From Gammaproteobacteria bacterium (GTDB lineage Bacteria; Pseudomonadota; Gammaproteobacteria; Pseudomonadales; Azotimanducaceae): 40,321 bases of DNA. A program made the position numbers and the translations under genes. Below are positions 23,767-33,122 of the stretch, piece after piece. The notes beneath the pieces are model-generated. The model saw nothing but the letters and a program-made list of their open reading frames with translations. It had not been told where the DNA came from and made no database searches. The stretch spans positions 1-40,321 of the forward strand of contig JAPOYW010000705.1 of NCBI GenBank assembly GCA_026706425.1. Direction: 5' to 3'. Positions within the stretch are counted from its first letter, which is position 1. Every line of letters starts with the position of its first letter.

Positions 23767-24543
23767 ATGCCGGGCAGCCGAAGCAGGACAGCGGCGAGCC
23801 GCCGGAAATGGCGGCGGGCCGTCGTGCCTGGGGCGGTGGCGGCGGCCCTCTGCGTGGCGGTGGCCTTGGCCGTCCGCACGACGCCCACCGATCCCCCTCC
23901 GCAGACCGCGCCCACCGTCGAAACGGTCGGGCCGGTCGTCGAAACGCCCGCCGCGCACTTCCCGCCGCCCGCCGCAGCCAAGGCGACGCCGCCGACCAAT
24001 GAGGAGACTACCGCGCCTTGCGCGGGGTGCCTCGACGAGGCAGCGGCCAGGGACGTGGCCGAGGCGCTGGTTGTCGCCGCCGGTTTGGTCTACCAAGGCG
24101 TCCGCTTGGAGCGGGCGCACGATCTGCCGTGGTACACCAAGGAAAGTAGATGGCCGCCCGTGCCCACGGACGGCCAGCTGGACGCCCCGGAGTACTTTTC
24201 GTTTGGCCCCTCTCTCCCCATGCCGCCGTGCCGCGGGTACGAGGATCCAAATTGCAGGGGGCCGCGCGAGGAATGGTGGATCGTGTGGTTCCATGTCGGG
24301 TGGCGCACCCCCGACGAAGTGGAACTCGAAATCCTCTATGGAAACCTGCCGGAGGTGGCGGTGGCGTGGCCTCCGATCAAGCGCGAGGAGTACGTCGTCG
24401 TGGACGCCCGCAACGGCGAGATCGTGGGCTACTCCAAGGAGAAACCCTATTCGCCCAGGCCCGACTCGTTGGCGTGGGCGTACTGGTCGGCAAAGGAACG
24501 CGCGCGGCATCACCTGGGCGACGCAGCACAACCGGCGCGCTAA
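23767..24543 (+). CDS. Membrane-anchored protein with a PepSY-like domain
   Basis: The 258-residue protein has a basic N-terminus, one transmembrane helix (about residues 18-36, VVPGAVAAALCVAVALAV), a Pro/Thr-rich linker (about 38-80) and a periplasmic domain. In that domain, CLDEAAARDVAEALVVAAGL is a helix, EEWWIVWFHVGW is a strand, and YVVVDARNGEIVGYSKE (from residue 209) resembles the strand-turn-strand of PepSY/FTP propeptide domains. Cysteines at CAGC and PPCRGYEDPNC suggest disulfides. Encoded immediately after the HExxH protein, it could inhibit or assist folding of that enzyme. This assignment is inference; sequence similarity to PepSY is weak. Confidence 0.6.
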   Translation: MPGSRSRTAASRRKWRRAVVPGAVAAALCVAVALAVRTTPTDPPPQTAPTVETVGPVVETPAAHFPPPAAAKATPPTNEETTAPCAGCLDEAAARDVAEALVVAAGLVYQGVRLERAHDLPWYTKESRWPPVPTDGQLDAPEYFSFGPSLPMPPCRGYEDPNCRGPREEWWIVWFHVGWRTPDEVELEILYGNLPEVAVAWPPIKREEYVVVDARNGEIVGYSKEKPYSPRPDSLAWAYWSAKERARHHLGDAAQPAR

Positions 24544-24604
24544 GGTCTCCACGCAGGAGAAGCCCAATGGGCGGATGACCGCCTCTCTTGAGCGCTCGTT
24601 GGCG

Positions 24605-25459
24605 TCAAGTTCGGACGTCTAGCCAATAGCCCCCGTATTCTCGTCGCCTGACGTGGCCTGCGGTGGGCGTCGCGAAGTGCGTACCGATCACCAGCACGTC
24701 GGAGTCGGCAACCCGTTCGAGCAGTGACTCCCGCGTCTGCCGGCCTTGCGCCTGGTCGTAGTCCGCCGAACTGCACCAGTCCGTCCGTGTCATCTGGCAG
24801 GGATGGTGAATACAGTCGCCCGTGATCAGGGCGTCGGCGCCTTCGGAGGCGATGCGAACGCTGACGTGCCCGGGCGTGTGTCCCGGCGTCGGCTCGAGCC
24901 ATACCTCGTCGCACAATCGATGACTCTCGGCCACGAAGTCCACAAGGCCGGCATCCATGACCGGCCTCACGGAGTCCTCGAGGACGTCCTGGCTGGATTC
25001 GACGTCACGCCAATATCGCCACTCGGTCTCCGCCACCAGGTAGCGGGCCCCGGGAAACGTAGGCACCCATTTGCCGTCGACGAGCCTGGTATTCCAGCCG
25101 ACATGGTCGACGTGGAGATGGGTGCACAGAACGGTGTCGATGCACACCGGCGGGTAACCTGCGTTCTCGAGATCGGCAAGGAAACTGGTCTGGAGGTTGC
25201 TCCAGGTGGGGATGGCCCGCTGCTTGTCGTTGCCGATGCAGGTATCGACCACGATCCGTCGTTCGCCGGTGTCCACCACGAGCGCGTGGATGCTCATCAC
25301 GAGGTTGCCGGCGTCGTCCATGAAGTGCGGGTACAGCCAGCGATAGCCCCGGACGGCGTCGCGGGTGGCGTCCGGCAGGATGAAGCGCGTTCCGCCGGTC
25401 ACCTCCATCTCCACCACGCGCGTGACCTTGACCTTGCCGATCTGCCAGACCTCGTTCAT
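24605..25459 (-). CDS. Metallo-beta-lactamase-fold hydrolase (lactonase-like)
   Basis: The 284-residue protein starts at ATG 25459, with GGAGC seven bases upstream. H114-L-H116-V-D118-H119 (CTHLHVDHVGW), a third histidine in PTPGHTPGHVSV and an aspartate in ALITGDCIHHPCQ give the binuclear metal site of AHL-lactonase-like MBL enzymes. VVDTCIGNDKQRAIP and WRYWRD are further blocks seen in this group. It is encoded divergently from the acyl-CoA synthetase gene (71 bases between starts) and may share its regulation. Substrate unknown. Confidence 0.92.
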   Translation of the reverse strand: MNEVWQIGKVKVTRVVEMEVTGGTRFILPDATRDAVRGYRWLYPHFMDDAGNLVMSIHALVVDTGERRIVVDTCIGNDKQRAIPTWSNLQTSFLADLENAGYPPVCIDTVLCTHLHVDHVGWNTRLVDGKWVPTFPGARYLVAETEWRYWRDVESSQDVLEDSVRPVMDAGLVDFVAESHRLCDEVWLEPTPGHTPGHVSVRIASEGADALITGDCIHHPCQMTRTDWCSSADYDQAQGRQTRESLLERVADSDVLVIGTHFATPTAGHVRRREYGGYWLDVRT

Positions 25460-25530
25460 GTGCGCTCCGAACCAGTCGCGTTGTGCGATTATTGGTGAAC
25501 GCACCTAGGCGGGACAACAAGAGGCAGACG

Positions 25531-27333
25531 ATGGATATCAAGGGGTTCTTCTCGGCACTAACCGAACTACCCGCCCTGTTGGCGTTGAAGAAAGGCCTGG
25601 TGCCGCGACCCAACACCGACCGGGACTGCATCGGCGTGGCCCTTGAACGCAACGCGGACCAATTCGGCGACCGTATCGCGGTGATCACGGAGGACGCCGA
25701 GGTGTCCTGGGCCGAACTCAACGCCTCGGCGAACCGCTACGCCGAGTTCCTCACCGGCGCCGGTTTGACGCCGGGCGACACGATCAGCGTCATGATGGAG
25801 AACCGCATCGAGTTCTTCGCGCTTGTCCTCGCCGCCAACAAGCTCGGCATCACCACGGGCCTCATCAACACCAATCTGCGCGAGCGGCCGCTGGTTCACT
25901 GCATCACCGTGACGGCGTCCAAGAAGTGCATCTTCGGCGGCGAGTTGACCGACGCCATCGCCGAGGTCAAGGGCGAACTCGATCTCGCCGAAAACACCGA
26001 CTACTTCGTCGTGCCCGAGGATGGGGGCAGTGCGCCGGACTGGGCGGTGGACATGGCGGCGGCCAGCGCCAATCTGCCCACCGGCAACCCCGACCACACC
26101 GGCGAAGTAACCCTCGGCGAAACCGCGATGTACATCTTCACGTCCGGCACGACAGGCCTGCCCAAGGCCGCCTTGGTTTCCAACCGGCGTTTCCTGATGC
26201 TCGCCGCCCTGACCGCAAAGGCGGGCCTGCGCTGCACCGAGAAGGACCGGATCTACATCTGCCTGCCGCTCTACCACGCCTCCGGGCTCATGGTCGGCGC
26301 CGGCGCGGCATTCATGTCCGGGGCTTCGATGTTCGTGCGCAAGCGATTCTCGGCAAGCGCGTTCCTCGGCGAGATACGGGAATACAACTGCACGCGTTTC
26401 GTCTATGTAGGCGAACTCTGCCGCTACCTGCTTGCCAGCCCCGCCAAACCCGACGACCACGACAACCCCTTGGATACGGTGATGGGCAACGGCCTGCGTC
26501 CCGACATCTGGTCCGAGTTCAAGAGCCGCTTCGGCCTCAAGCGGATCACCGAGTTCTACGGCGCCAGCGAAGGCAACGTGGCTTTCGCGAACCTGTTGAA
26601 CAAGGATCGCACCATCGGCATGACGTCGTCCAAGATCGCCCTGGTGGGCTACGACGTGGATGCCGACGAGATCGTCCGCGATGCCGACGGCCGCTGCGTG
26701 GAGGTCGAAGCGGGCGAGCCGGGTCTGGTCCTCGGCCACATCAATCCCAACGCGGCGTTCGAGGGCTACACCGACCGGGAAGCCACCGAGAAGAAGATCC
26801 TGCGCGACGTCCTGGAAGAGGGGGACGCCTGGTTCAACACCGGCGACCTGGTACGCGAGGTCGACGTCGGCTACAGCCTCGGCTATCCGCACTACCAGTT
26901 CGTCGACCGGGTCGGCGATACCTTCCGTTGGCGGGCCGAGAACGTCTCGACCAACGAGGTCGGCGAGATCGTCAACGGCTTCGGCGGCATCGAGATCTGC
27001 AACGTATACGGGGTCGAGGTGCCGGGTGCGGACGGTCGGGCCGGCATGGCCGCAATCTGCCTGTCGGGGGACGCGGAACTCGATCTCGAAGGATTCGCGC
27101 AGTACGTCGAGCGGGAACTTCCCGTCTATGCGCGACCGGTATTCCTGCGCATCCAGAAGAATTTCGATCTAACGGGCACGTTCAAGCTCGTCAAGGGGGA
27201 TCTGAAGCGGGAGTCCTACAACATCGAGGAGATCACCGATCCGGTCTACGTCATGAAGCCCCGCACGTCGAGCTACGTTCCCCTGGACACCGACTACCTG
27301 CAAACGATCCGCGACGGCGCGGCCGGGTTCTGA
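25531..27333 (+). CDS. Long-chain acyl-CoA synthetase (FadD6/FATP-like)
   Basis: The 600-residue ANL-superfamily enzyme has the phosphate-binding loop TSGTTGLPKAA at 204-214, the ATP/AMP site EFYGASEGN (in place of YGxTE), WFNTGDLVRE, and the hinge DRVGDTFRWRAENVST. The last two are characteristic of the FATP/FadD6 very-long-chain group. The C-terminal FDLTGTFKLVKGDLKRE provides the catalytic lysine region. It activates fatty acids with ATP and CoA, at the membrane. The ATG at 25531 is preceded by GAGG. The gene ends 7 bases before galM. Confidence 0.94.
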   Translation: MDIKGFFSALTELPALLALKKGLVPRPNTDRDCIGVALERNADQFGDRIAVITEDAEVSWAELNASANRYAEFLTGAGLTPGDTISVMMENRIEFFALVLAANKLGITTGLINTNLRERPLVHCITVTASKKCIFGGELTDAIAEVKGELDLAENTDYFVVPEDGGSAPDWAVDMAAASANLPTGNPDHTGEVTLGETAMYIFTSGTTGLPKAALVSNRRFLMLAALTAKAGLRCTEKDRIYICLPLYHASGLMVGAGAAFMSGASMFVRKRFSASAFLGEIREYNCTRFVYVGELCRYLLASPAKPDDHDNPLDTVMGNGLRPDIWSEFKSRFGLKRITEFYGASEGNVAFANLLNKDRTIGMTSSKIALVGYDVDADEIVRDADGRCVEVEAGEPGLVLGHINPNAAFEGYTDREATEKKILRDVLEEGDAWFNTGDLVREVDVGYSLGYPHYQFVDRVGDTFRWRAENVSTNEVGEIVNGFGGIEICNVYGVEVPGADGRAGMAAICLSGDAELDLEGFAQYVERELPVYARPVFLRIQKNFDLTGTFKLVKGDLKRESYNIEEITDPVYVMKPRTSSYVPLDTDYLQTIRDGAAGF

Positions 27334-27340
27334 CGCGGTC

Positions 27341-28354
27341 GTGATCGAGACGTTCGACGCCCATTCGGAATTCAAGGGTTTTTCCGTCGACACCGGTTCG
27401 CTTCGCGCCGAACTGATCGAGCTCGGCGGTATCGTGACCCGCCTCGAAATCCCCGACCGGGAGGGGACGTATGCAGACGTGTTGCTTGGCTGCCCGGCGG
27501 TCGGCGACTACCTCGGACCCCACCCGCACTTCAACTGCCTGGTCGGTCGCTACGCCAACCGGATGACCAACGCCGAGTTCTCACTCGACGGCGTCACCCA
27601 TCGCCTCGACGCCAACATTCCTCCTCACCACCTCCACGGCGGTGGAGATGGATTCGGTCTTCGGCGATGGGACGGCGAGGTGGATGGCGACGGGGTCGTG
27701 TTCCGCCTCGCAAGCGCCTCGGGCGACGGCGGCTACCCGGGGACGCTCGCTGTGAAGGCGGAATATCGTTTCGCCGGCGCACGCGTCGCCTTGGAGATCA
27801 CGGCAACCACGGACGCGCCGACGCCGGTCAGCTTGACCTCGCACCACTACTACAACCTGAGCGGCGTACACGGCTCAACGATCAACGACCACGAGGTGTC
27901 GATCCTCGCCGCAGCCTACCTCCCGGTCAGCGAAGACCTGACTCAACTCGGGATCGTCCGGCCCGTGTTCGGGACTCCCTTCGATCTCAGAAACCCGGCG
28001 ACGCTGGGCAACGCCATGGCTGCCCACGACCGCCAGATCCAGCTAGCCGGGAATGGCTTCGACCACACCTTCGTCCTTGCCGGCAGCGGTCAGCGTCGCG
28101 CTGCACAGGTTCGACATGCCGCGTCGGGCCGAACCCTGACGGTCACCACCGACCAGCCGGGCATTCAGCTCTATACGGGCAACACCCTGTCCGCTCGCGG
28201 CAAGCACGGTAAACGCTACCCGGTCCACGGTGGGCTATGCCTCGAGACGCAGCAGTTTCCGGATGCGCCGAACCACCCGAACTACCCGAACGCCATCCTG
28301 CGTCCGGGAGAACGCTTTCGCGCCCGAACGGAGTTCGAATTCTCGTTGACCTGA
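27341..28354 (+). CDS. galM: Aldose 1-epimerase (mutarotase)
   Basis: The 337-residue protein has GalM signatures: NCLVGRYANRMTNAEFSLDG, PPHHLHGGGDGF, the catalytic histidine region SH168-H169-YYNLSG, and the catalytic base E302 in LCLETQQFPDAPNHPNYPN. It interconverts alpha and beta anomers of aldoses such as galactose. The start is GTG 27341, 7 bases after the acyl-CoA synthetase stop, so the two genes are probably co-transcribed although their functions are unrelated. A perfect hairpin (28358-28374) immediately follows its stop. Confidence 0.94.
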   Translation: MIETFDAHSEFKGFSVDTGSLRAELIELGGIVTRLEIPDREGTYADVLLGCPAVGDYLGPHPHFNCLVGRYANRMTNAEFSLDGVTHRLDANIPPHHLHGGGDGFGLRRWDGEVDGDGVVFRLASASGDGGYPGTLAVKAEYRFAGARVALEITATTDAPTPVSLTSHHYYNLSGVHGSTINDHEVSILAAAYLPVSEDLTQLGIVRPVFGTPFDLRNPATLGNAMAAHDRQIQLAGNGFDHTFVLAGSGQRRAAQVRHAASGRTLTVTTDQPGIQLYTGNTLSARGKHGKRYPVHGGLCLETQQFPDAPNHPNYPNAILRPGERFRARTEFEFSLT

Positions 28355-28357
28355 CGG

Positions 28358-28374
28358 CGCGCCCTTCGGGCGCG
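28358..28374. terminator. Hairpin after galM, between convergent genes
   Basis: CGCGCCC and GGGCGCG pair perfectly around TTC, starting 4 bases after the galM stop. There is no T-run, so it is a weak intrinsic terminator on sequence grounds. It lies between convergent galM and the lytic transglycosylase gene. Confidence 0.5.
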
Positions 28375-28418
28375 ATCAAGAATGCTGCCCCATTCTCGTG
28401 GCCCCGCCACGCACTGGG

Positions 28419-29099
28419 CTAGGAATTGGCCAACAGCGCTAGGTGGCGGTTGATCTTGGCGACGTAGCGATTCGCCGCAGGTATGTAATAGACGTTGTTC
28501 CGGTTGCGAAACCCGACATTGTAGGAACGCAGGGCGCAACCCCGGGCATCTTCCGGAGTGGGCGTGACGACCGCGCACCGCTGCTCGTAGTAGGCAAGGA
28601 TCTGCGCACCGCAGTAGAGGTTCTCCTCGGGGTTCGTCAAGTCGACCCTGCAGAACTCCTTCCAGAGCAGAGGCTGGACCTGGGCCGGACCGATCGCGCC
28701 CACCGACGACCGCACCGCCTTGCGGAACGAACTCTCGGTCATGACGAGACTCGCGAGCAACTCGGGTGCCATGCTTTGTCGAGTCGCCGCTTCCAGGATC
28801 CAGCCCGCGAATTCCACGGCAACCTGATCTTCCAACTCGTAGCCTGCCGCCAGCCGGGCGCCGAACGTCGCCCGCTCCTCGGTCCAGGTGGGCCGTTCGT
28901 ACGCGGAATCGGGGATGTCGATGGAGATTTCCGTTCGACCGTCATCGCGGGCGAATAGGGATGAGGAAACGGCAAGCGCTGCGAGCGCCGCCAACGCGCC
29001 GATCCGGGTCGCGCCATCCACCAATCTCGGAATCTGGCCAATCCCGTGGGGGACTCCGCGACGGCGGCGCGGCTTCGTTATCGAGACGCTTGTACGCAT
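28419..29099 (-). CDS. Lytic transglycosylase (SLT domain), exported
   Basis: The 226-residue protein starts at ATG 29099, with GGGAGA upstream. A basic stretch and hydrophobic helix (about residues 31-49, RIGALAALAALAVSSSLF) give a long signal peptide. The SLT domain follows: catalytic E122 in VMTESSFRKAV, then SVGAIGPAQVQPLLWK, the NLYCGAQILAYY helix and ALRSYNVGFRNRNNVYYIP. It cleaves the glycan strand of peptidoglycan in the periplasm. It is a stand-alone gene on the minus strand, and no specialised secretion genes are near. The leader DNA (29150-29240) is unusually AT-rich. Confidence 0.9.
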   Translation of the reverse strand: MRTSVSITKPRRRRGVPHGIGQIPRLVDGATRIGALAALAALAVSSSLFARDDGRTEISIDIPDSAYERPTWTEERATFGARLAAGYELEDQVAVEFAGWILEAATRQSMAPELLASLVMTESSFRKAVRSSVGAIGPAQVQPLLWKEFCRVDLTNPEENLYCGAQILAYYEQRCAVVTPTPEDARGCALRSYNVGFRNRNNVYYIPAANRYVAKINRHLALLANS

Positions 29100-29334
29100 G
29101 TGAATTCTCCCGCCAAGGCTTCCCTGACTCGAAACGGGGAAGCGGAGTCTACCCCTTTGGCGGCAAAAGTGAAGACAAAATGGAGACATTCTCTATGAAT
29201 TTTATACTTCCTAGGCATATCAGCCCTGTTTCTTGAGTGGTTCTAGTTATCAGAAGCCCTGAAATCCGCCGATCGCCGTCCAGTGCCGGTGACAACGGCA
29301 CCTCACACTAACGACCGTTCCGCGGAGCAAATTC

Positions 29335-30357
29335 CTACGCCGCGATGAGCTCCTGCACGATCCGGGCCCGATCGTCCTTGGGAAGTTGGGCGTAGGCGGC
29401 GGATGTTCGGTCAACCACGTCCCCGAACCGGCTCTTGATGGCCGAGGCGATTCCTTCCGGCTCCGCGACGACCGCGAAATGCCCCATCAAGTCGTCCTCG
29501 ATCAATCCCCCCATTTCCACCCACCGGCCTTGTTTGGACATGGCGTTGAGTTCTCCCTGCAGTTCGCCTGCACCCACGCTGTCCAGCACCGGCCTGTAGG
29601 CCGGAGTCGAGCCGTAGAACGCGATCTGCTGGCAGGTCGCCCGCTTCGCCGCGGCAAGCTCCTGCTCATCGCGACCGGTGACGACAAAGCAGGGATAGGA
29701 GATCTCGAAGTTCTCGCGCGACTTCTCCTCGCCCCGCGCACGTGCCTTGGCGAACCCCCGCTCGAGGGCCGGAACCGTGGTCTCGCGCAGGTATTCGTCG
29801 GTGGTGAACGGGTGCACGATGATGCCGTCGGCCACCTCCCCCGCCACCTCCGTCATCAATGGACCCACCGCCGCCAGGAAAACGCGCGGCGCGCCGAACT
29901 CGTTGTTGGTGGGCGTGAAGAAAGGCGTCATGAGGGTGTGCGTATAGAACTGGCCCGCGAACTCGAGGGGCTCGCCTTTGTGCCACGTGGCCCAGATCGC
30001 GCGCATCGCGAGGATGAACTCGCGCATCCGCGCCGCGGGCGACGACCAGGGCATGCTGAAACGCTTGGTGATGTGGGCGCGGATCTGCGAACCGACCCCC
30101 AGCACGAAACGACCTTGGGAGGTCGCATTGAGATCGTGGCCGATGTGGGCAAGCACCATGGGCGTGCGGGCGAACGCAACGGCGATGCCCGTGATGAGGT
30201 CGACGTTGGTGGTGTGCTGGGCCGCGAACGCCAAGGGCAGAAACGGGTCGTGACCCGTCTCCGCCGACTGGATTCCGCTGTAGCCCATCTCCTCGAGTTC
30301 CTGGGCCTGAGCGCCCACGCGCGTGAGATCCCAGCCGACGCCGCCGTCAACCTTCAT
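29335..30357 (-). CDS. LLM-class flavin-dependent oxidoreductase (1)
   Basis: The 340-residue protein has the luciferase-like TIM barrel: GYSGIQSAETGHDPFLPLA, LITGIAVAFARTPMVLAH, the family block GRFVLGVGSQIRAHI, REFILAMRAIWATW and GPLMTEVAGEVADGIIVHPF. It resembles the F420-dependent group of unknown substrate. The ATG at 30357 follows GGGG in a short leader; an upstream TTG (30363) is less likely. A second LLM gene lies upstream on the same strand, 90 bases away, and belongs to another subgroup. Confidence 0.92.
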   Translation of the reverse strand: MKVDGGVGWDLTRVGAQAQELEEMGYSGIQSAETGHDPFLPLAFAAQHTTNVDLITGIAVAFARTPMVLAHIGHDLNATSQGRFVLGVGSQIRAHITKRFSMPWSSPAARMREFILAMRAIWATWHKGEPLEFAGQFYTHTLMTPFFTPTNNEFGAPRVFLAAVGPLMTEVAGEVADGIIVHPFTTDEYLRETTVPALERGFAKARARGEEKSRENFEISYPCFVVTGRDEQELAAAKRATCQQIAFYGSTPAYRPVLDSVGAGELQGELNAMSKQGRWVEMGGLIEDDLMGHFAVVAEPEGIASAIKSRFGDVVDRTSAAYAQLPKDDRARIVQELIAA

Positions 30358-30447
30358 GTCCAACCCCTGCTTTTTGTTGTACCCCGAACAGCCAACTATA
30401 TCGGCCGCCCCGAGGTTTGTCAGTCGATCCTCAAGCGATCCGGCAAG

Positions 30448-31458
30448 TCATCGGCGGCCGAACGCGAATCGGTCCGCCGCGAACGCCTCGAAGGTCGGCA
30501 TCGCTTCGGCGAGTGGCATTTGCCCGATGGGCGAGACGATGGTGGTGTCGATGCCCGCTTCGGCGTCCTCGCGAATCCGGCGCTGGACCTTGTCCACGTC
30601 GCCGATGTTGCACACCGTGTCGATCATCTCGTCGCTGATCGAACCGGTCGACAACTCCCGGTCCCTCGCCTCCCAGCCGGCGAGTATTCCCTCCGCCTCG
30701 TCCGGGAAGCCCGCCCATTTCAGGAAGTTGTTGTACACCGGATTCGCGTAGTACGGCGCGTACTGGCTGCGGAACCGCGCCTTGGCGTACTCGATGTCGT
30801 CGGTAACCATCACCAACAGCCGATTGACGATTTCGATGTCCTCGATGCGCTTGCCGGCCCGCTTCGCGCCGATCTCGACATGCTCCATCATCTTCGGCAG
30901 CGCCTTCTCCGGCCAGAGGTTGAAGACCACCCCGTCGCCGATCTCGGCCGCCATCTCGATCATCTTCGGACGCAGCGCCGCAAGGTAGATGGGCGGGGGC
31001 GCCGCCAGCGGCTCCTGCCGGTAGCCCTTGCTCCTGAGCGTCGCAAGGTCGAAGTCGGAGCGCTTTCCCGCGAGCATGGAGCGAACCATGATGGCGGTCT
31101 CCTTCACCCGCGTTAACGGCTTGTCCATCTTGATGCCGTTGAACCGTTCCATGATGGCCTGGCTCGACGACCCGAGTCCGAGCACGAACCGGCCCGGCAG
31201 CAACTGGGCCAGAACATTGGCCGTCGCAGCGAACACCGCCGGCGTGCGCGTGTAGACCGGCGTCACCGCCACCCCCACCCGCATGCGCCGTGCGTAGGGC
31301 GCCACCGCCGCCACCATGGTCAGACTGTCCGGCGCCATCGCGTCGCTGAACCAGACATCGTCGAAGCCGTTCGCCTCCGCCCACTTGACCAGCGTGATCG
31401 AATCCTCGACATCCGGTCCCGCCGGCAAGGTGACCGCAATTCGTTTAGGCACCGCCAT
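30448..31458 (-). CDS. LLM-class flavin-dependent oxidoreductase (2)
   Basis: The 336-residue luciferase-like monooxygenase or F420-dependent reductase begins MAVPKRIAVTLPAGPDVEDS. It has the LLM blocks GFDDVWFSDAMAPDSLTM, VGVAVTPVYTRTPAVFAATA, LPGRFVLGLGSSSQAIMERF and PPPIYLAALRPKMIEMAAEI. The barrel is complete in length. It precedes LLM gene 1 in the direction of transcription and is divergent from the SRAP gene (181 bases between starts). Substrate unknown. Confidence 0.92.
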   Translation of the reverse strand: MAVPKRIAVTLPAGPDVEDSITLVKWAEANGFDDVWFSDAMAPDSLTMVAAVAPYARRMRVGVAVTPVYTRTPAVFAATANVLAQLLPGRFVLGLGSSSQAIMERFNGIKMDKPLTRVKETAIMVRSMLAGKRSDFDLATLRSKGYRQEPLAAPPPIYLAALRPKMIEMAAEIGDGVVFNLWPEKALPKMMEHVEIGAKRAGKRIEDIEIVNRLLVMVTDDIEYAKARFRSQYAPYYANPVYNNFLKWAGFPDEAEGILAGWEARDRELSTGSISDEMIDTVCNIGDVDKVQRRIREDAEAGIDTTIVSPIGQMPLAEAMPTFEAFAADRFAFGRR

Positions 31459-31639
31459 CGCTGCGTGTTTCTCCTCGAGATCAGTGGGACACCCACTTCG
31501 ATGGATCAGTTTGTCGGATTGCCCCAGAGCACGGCAAGTGCGCACTAGTGCACGAACGCTGTAAACCGGGGTATGGTCGGACAATCGTGATGTGGCATTC
31601 GACATTGAAGCGACACCCGGCCAACGAAGCGAAATCCTG

Positions 31640-32344
31640 ATGTGCGGACGCTTCAACGCGGCCGACGACCCGCTCAACCAGGTCTTCGAGGAACTCGTCG
31701 GACACCCGTTTCCCGGCGAGGCCAACCACAACACGGCGCCCACCGAAACGGCCTGGATCGTTCGCCACGACGCGCCGCGCAGCCAGGAACTGGAAGCGGT
31801 TGCGGCAACCTGGTGGTTGACGCCCTATTGGTCCAAGACGCCGAAGCCCAGGTACTCGACGTTCAACGCCAAGGCGGAGACGATCGCGGCGTCGAGTTCG
31901 TTCCGCGAGCCGTTCCGGCGACGCCGGTGCCTCGTACCCGTTTGCGGCTACTACGAATGGCAGAAGGACGGCGGGCGCCGGTTTCCGCACTACATACGGC
32001 CTCGGAGCGGGGGCATGTTGCTGGCGGGCGTCTGGGACCGCTGGCGGAGCCGGGACCGCACCCAGGCGATCACGAGTTTCTCCATCGTCACGACGGCGGT
32101 GAACGCGAAGCTCGGGTTTCTGCACGACCGGCAGCCGGTGATGCTCTCCAGAGCCGGCGCGCGACGATGGATGTCCCGGGACGCCGCGGCTTCCGACCTG
32201 CGTCCGCTGCTTAAACCCCACATCCCCATCGACCTCGACGTGGTGCCGGTTTCGGCCTACGTGGGCGACCCGCGCAACAAGGAACCGAGGTGTACGGAAC
32301 CCGTCGCCACCGCCTTGACGATCGATCATGACCGCGGCGACTGA
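31640..32344 (+). CDS. SRAP domain protein (HMCES/YedK-like)
   Basis: The 234-residue protein starts MCGRF, the invariant SRAP opening, in which C2 becomes N-terminal and forms a thiazolidine crosslink with abasic sites in single-stranded DNA. Other active-site residues are visible: the asparagine in STFNAKAET, glutamate in GYYEW and histidine in FLHDRQPV. It shields abasic sites during replication or repair. An upstream extension of the open frame would hide C2 and is rejected. The next gene starts 18 bases downstream. Confidence 0.94.
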   Translation: MCGRFNAADDPLNQVFEELVGHPFPGEANHNTAPTETAWIVRHDAPRSQELEAVAATWWLTPYWSKTPKPRYSTFNAKAETIAASSSFREPFRRRRCLVPVCGYYEWQKDGGRRFPHYIRPRSGGMLLAGVWDRWRSRDRTQAITSFSIVTTAVNAKLGFLHDRQPVMLSRAGARRWMSRDAAASDLRPLLKPHIPIDLDVVPVSAYVGDPRNKEPRCTEPVATALTIDHDRGD

Positions 32345-32362
32345 AACCAGCGGAGGCAACCT

Positions 32363-32947
32363 GTGAGCTTCTTCAACAGGAACTTCTACGTCGGAATGCT
32401 TGCTGGGGCGGTCCTTGCGATCTTCGGCACTGTCGTGCTGGTGCTCGTTGCCGTCTGGATCCAAAACCAGACGATGGGATCGGCGGTGTCGCTCTCCATC
32501 GCCGCAGGTGGTCCGCAGCCGCCGCCGTTCCCGACCGGCGCCGATACCGCGATGACCTGGCGATTGCGGGATCTCGACGGCAACGAGACGAACCTCGCCG
32601 ACATCCCCGAGAAGGTTGTGTTCGTCAACTGCTGGGCGACCGGGTGCGCCCCCTGCATCGAAGAGATGCCTAGCATCGAGAGTCTGGTCTGGGAGCTCAT
32701 CGAGGAGGATATCGCGTTCCTCATCGTGTCCAACGAACCCGTCGAGACGGTGGCGCCGTTCGTGGAGGACAAGGGCTGGCGGGTGCCGATCTACACGGCC
32801 GAGCGGGTTCCGCCGGTGTTCCAGAGTTCCGGCATCCCCTCGACCTTCGTGCTCGACGAGACGCGCCGCGTCGTATTCGCCCACGTGGGCAGCGCGCTCT
32901 GGGATGCGCCCTCTTCGATCGAGTACTTCGAGGGCCTGCTCCGTTAG
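32363..32947 (+). CDS. TlpA-like membrane-anchored thioredoxin-fold protein
   Basis: The 194-residue protein opens with GTG 32363, preceded by GGAGG. One transmembrane helix (about residues 10-33) anchors a periplasmic thioredoxin domain with C95-A-P-C98 in NCWATGCAPCIEEMPSI, and SGIPSTFVLDETRRVVF supplies the cis-proline (IPS). It would act as a disulfide reductase or oxidase in the periplasm. It follows the SRAP gene closely. An extra cysteine (C90) just before the active site is uncommon. Confidence 0.9.
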   Translation: MSFFNRNFYVGMLAGAVLAIFGTVVLVLVAVWIQNQTMGSAVSLSIAAGGPQPPPFPTGADTAMTWRLRDLDGNETNLADIPEKVVFVNCWATGCAPCIEEMPSIESLVWELIEEDIAFLIVSNEPVETVAPFVEDKGWRVPIYTAERVPPVFQSSGIPSTFVLDETRRVVFAHVGSALWDAPSSIEYFEGLLR

Positions 32948-33122
32948 GCACTCCCACCAACTTCTACAACGGTGCAAAATGCTGAGGACGCACCACACTA
33001 GCGTCGGATTCGAAGACATTGGAGGGTCTTCGTTGAGTTCGCGGACCGACTCCTGAGACTCTCCGCTGTCTTCCTGCCCGTCAGTGGTGCCTTCGTGTGA
33101 GCCAATGGACGCAAAGGAAGCA

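Noticed and set aside
29386..31116. 576-residue open frame on the plus strand
   Set aside because: It is antisense to the two LLM oxidoreductases and has no recognisable domain.
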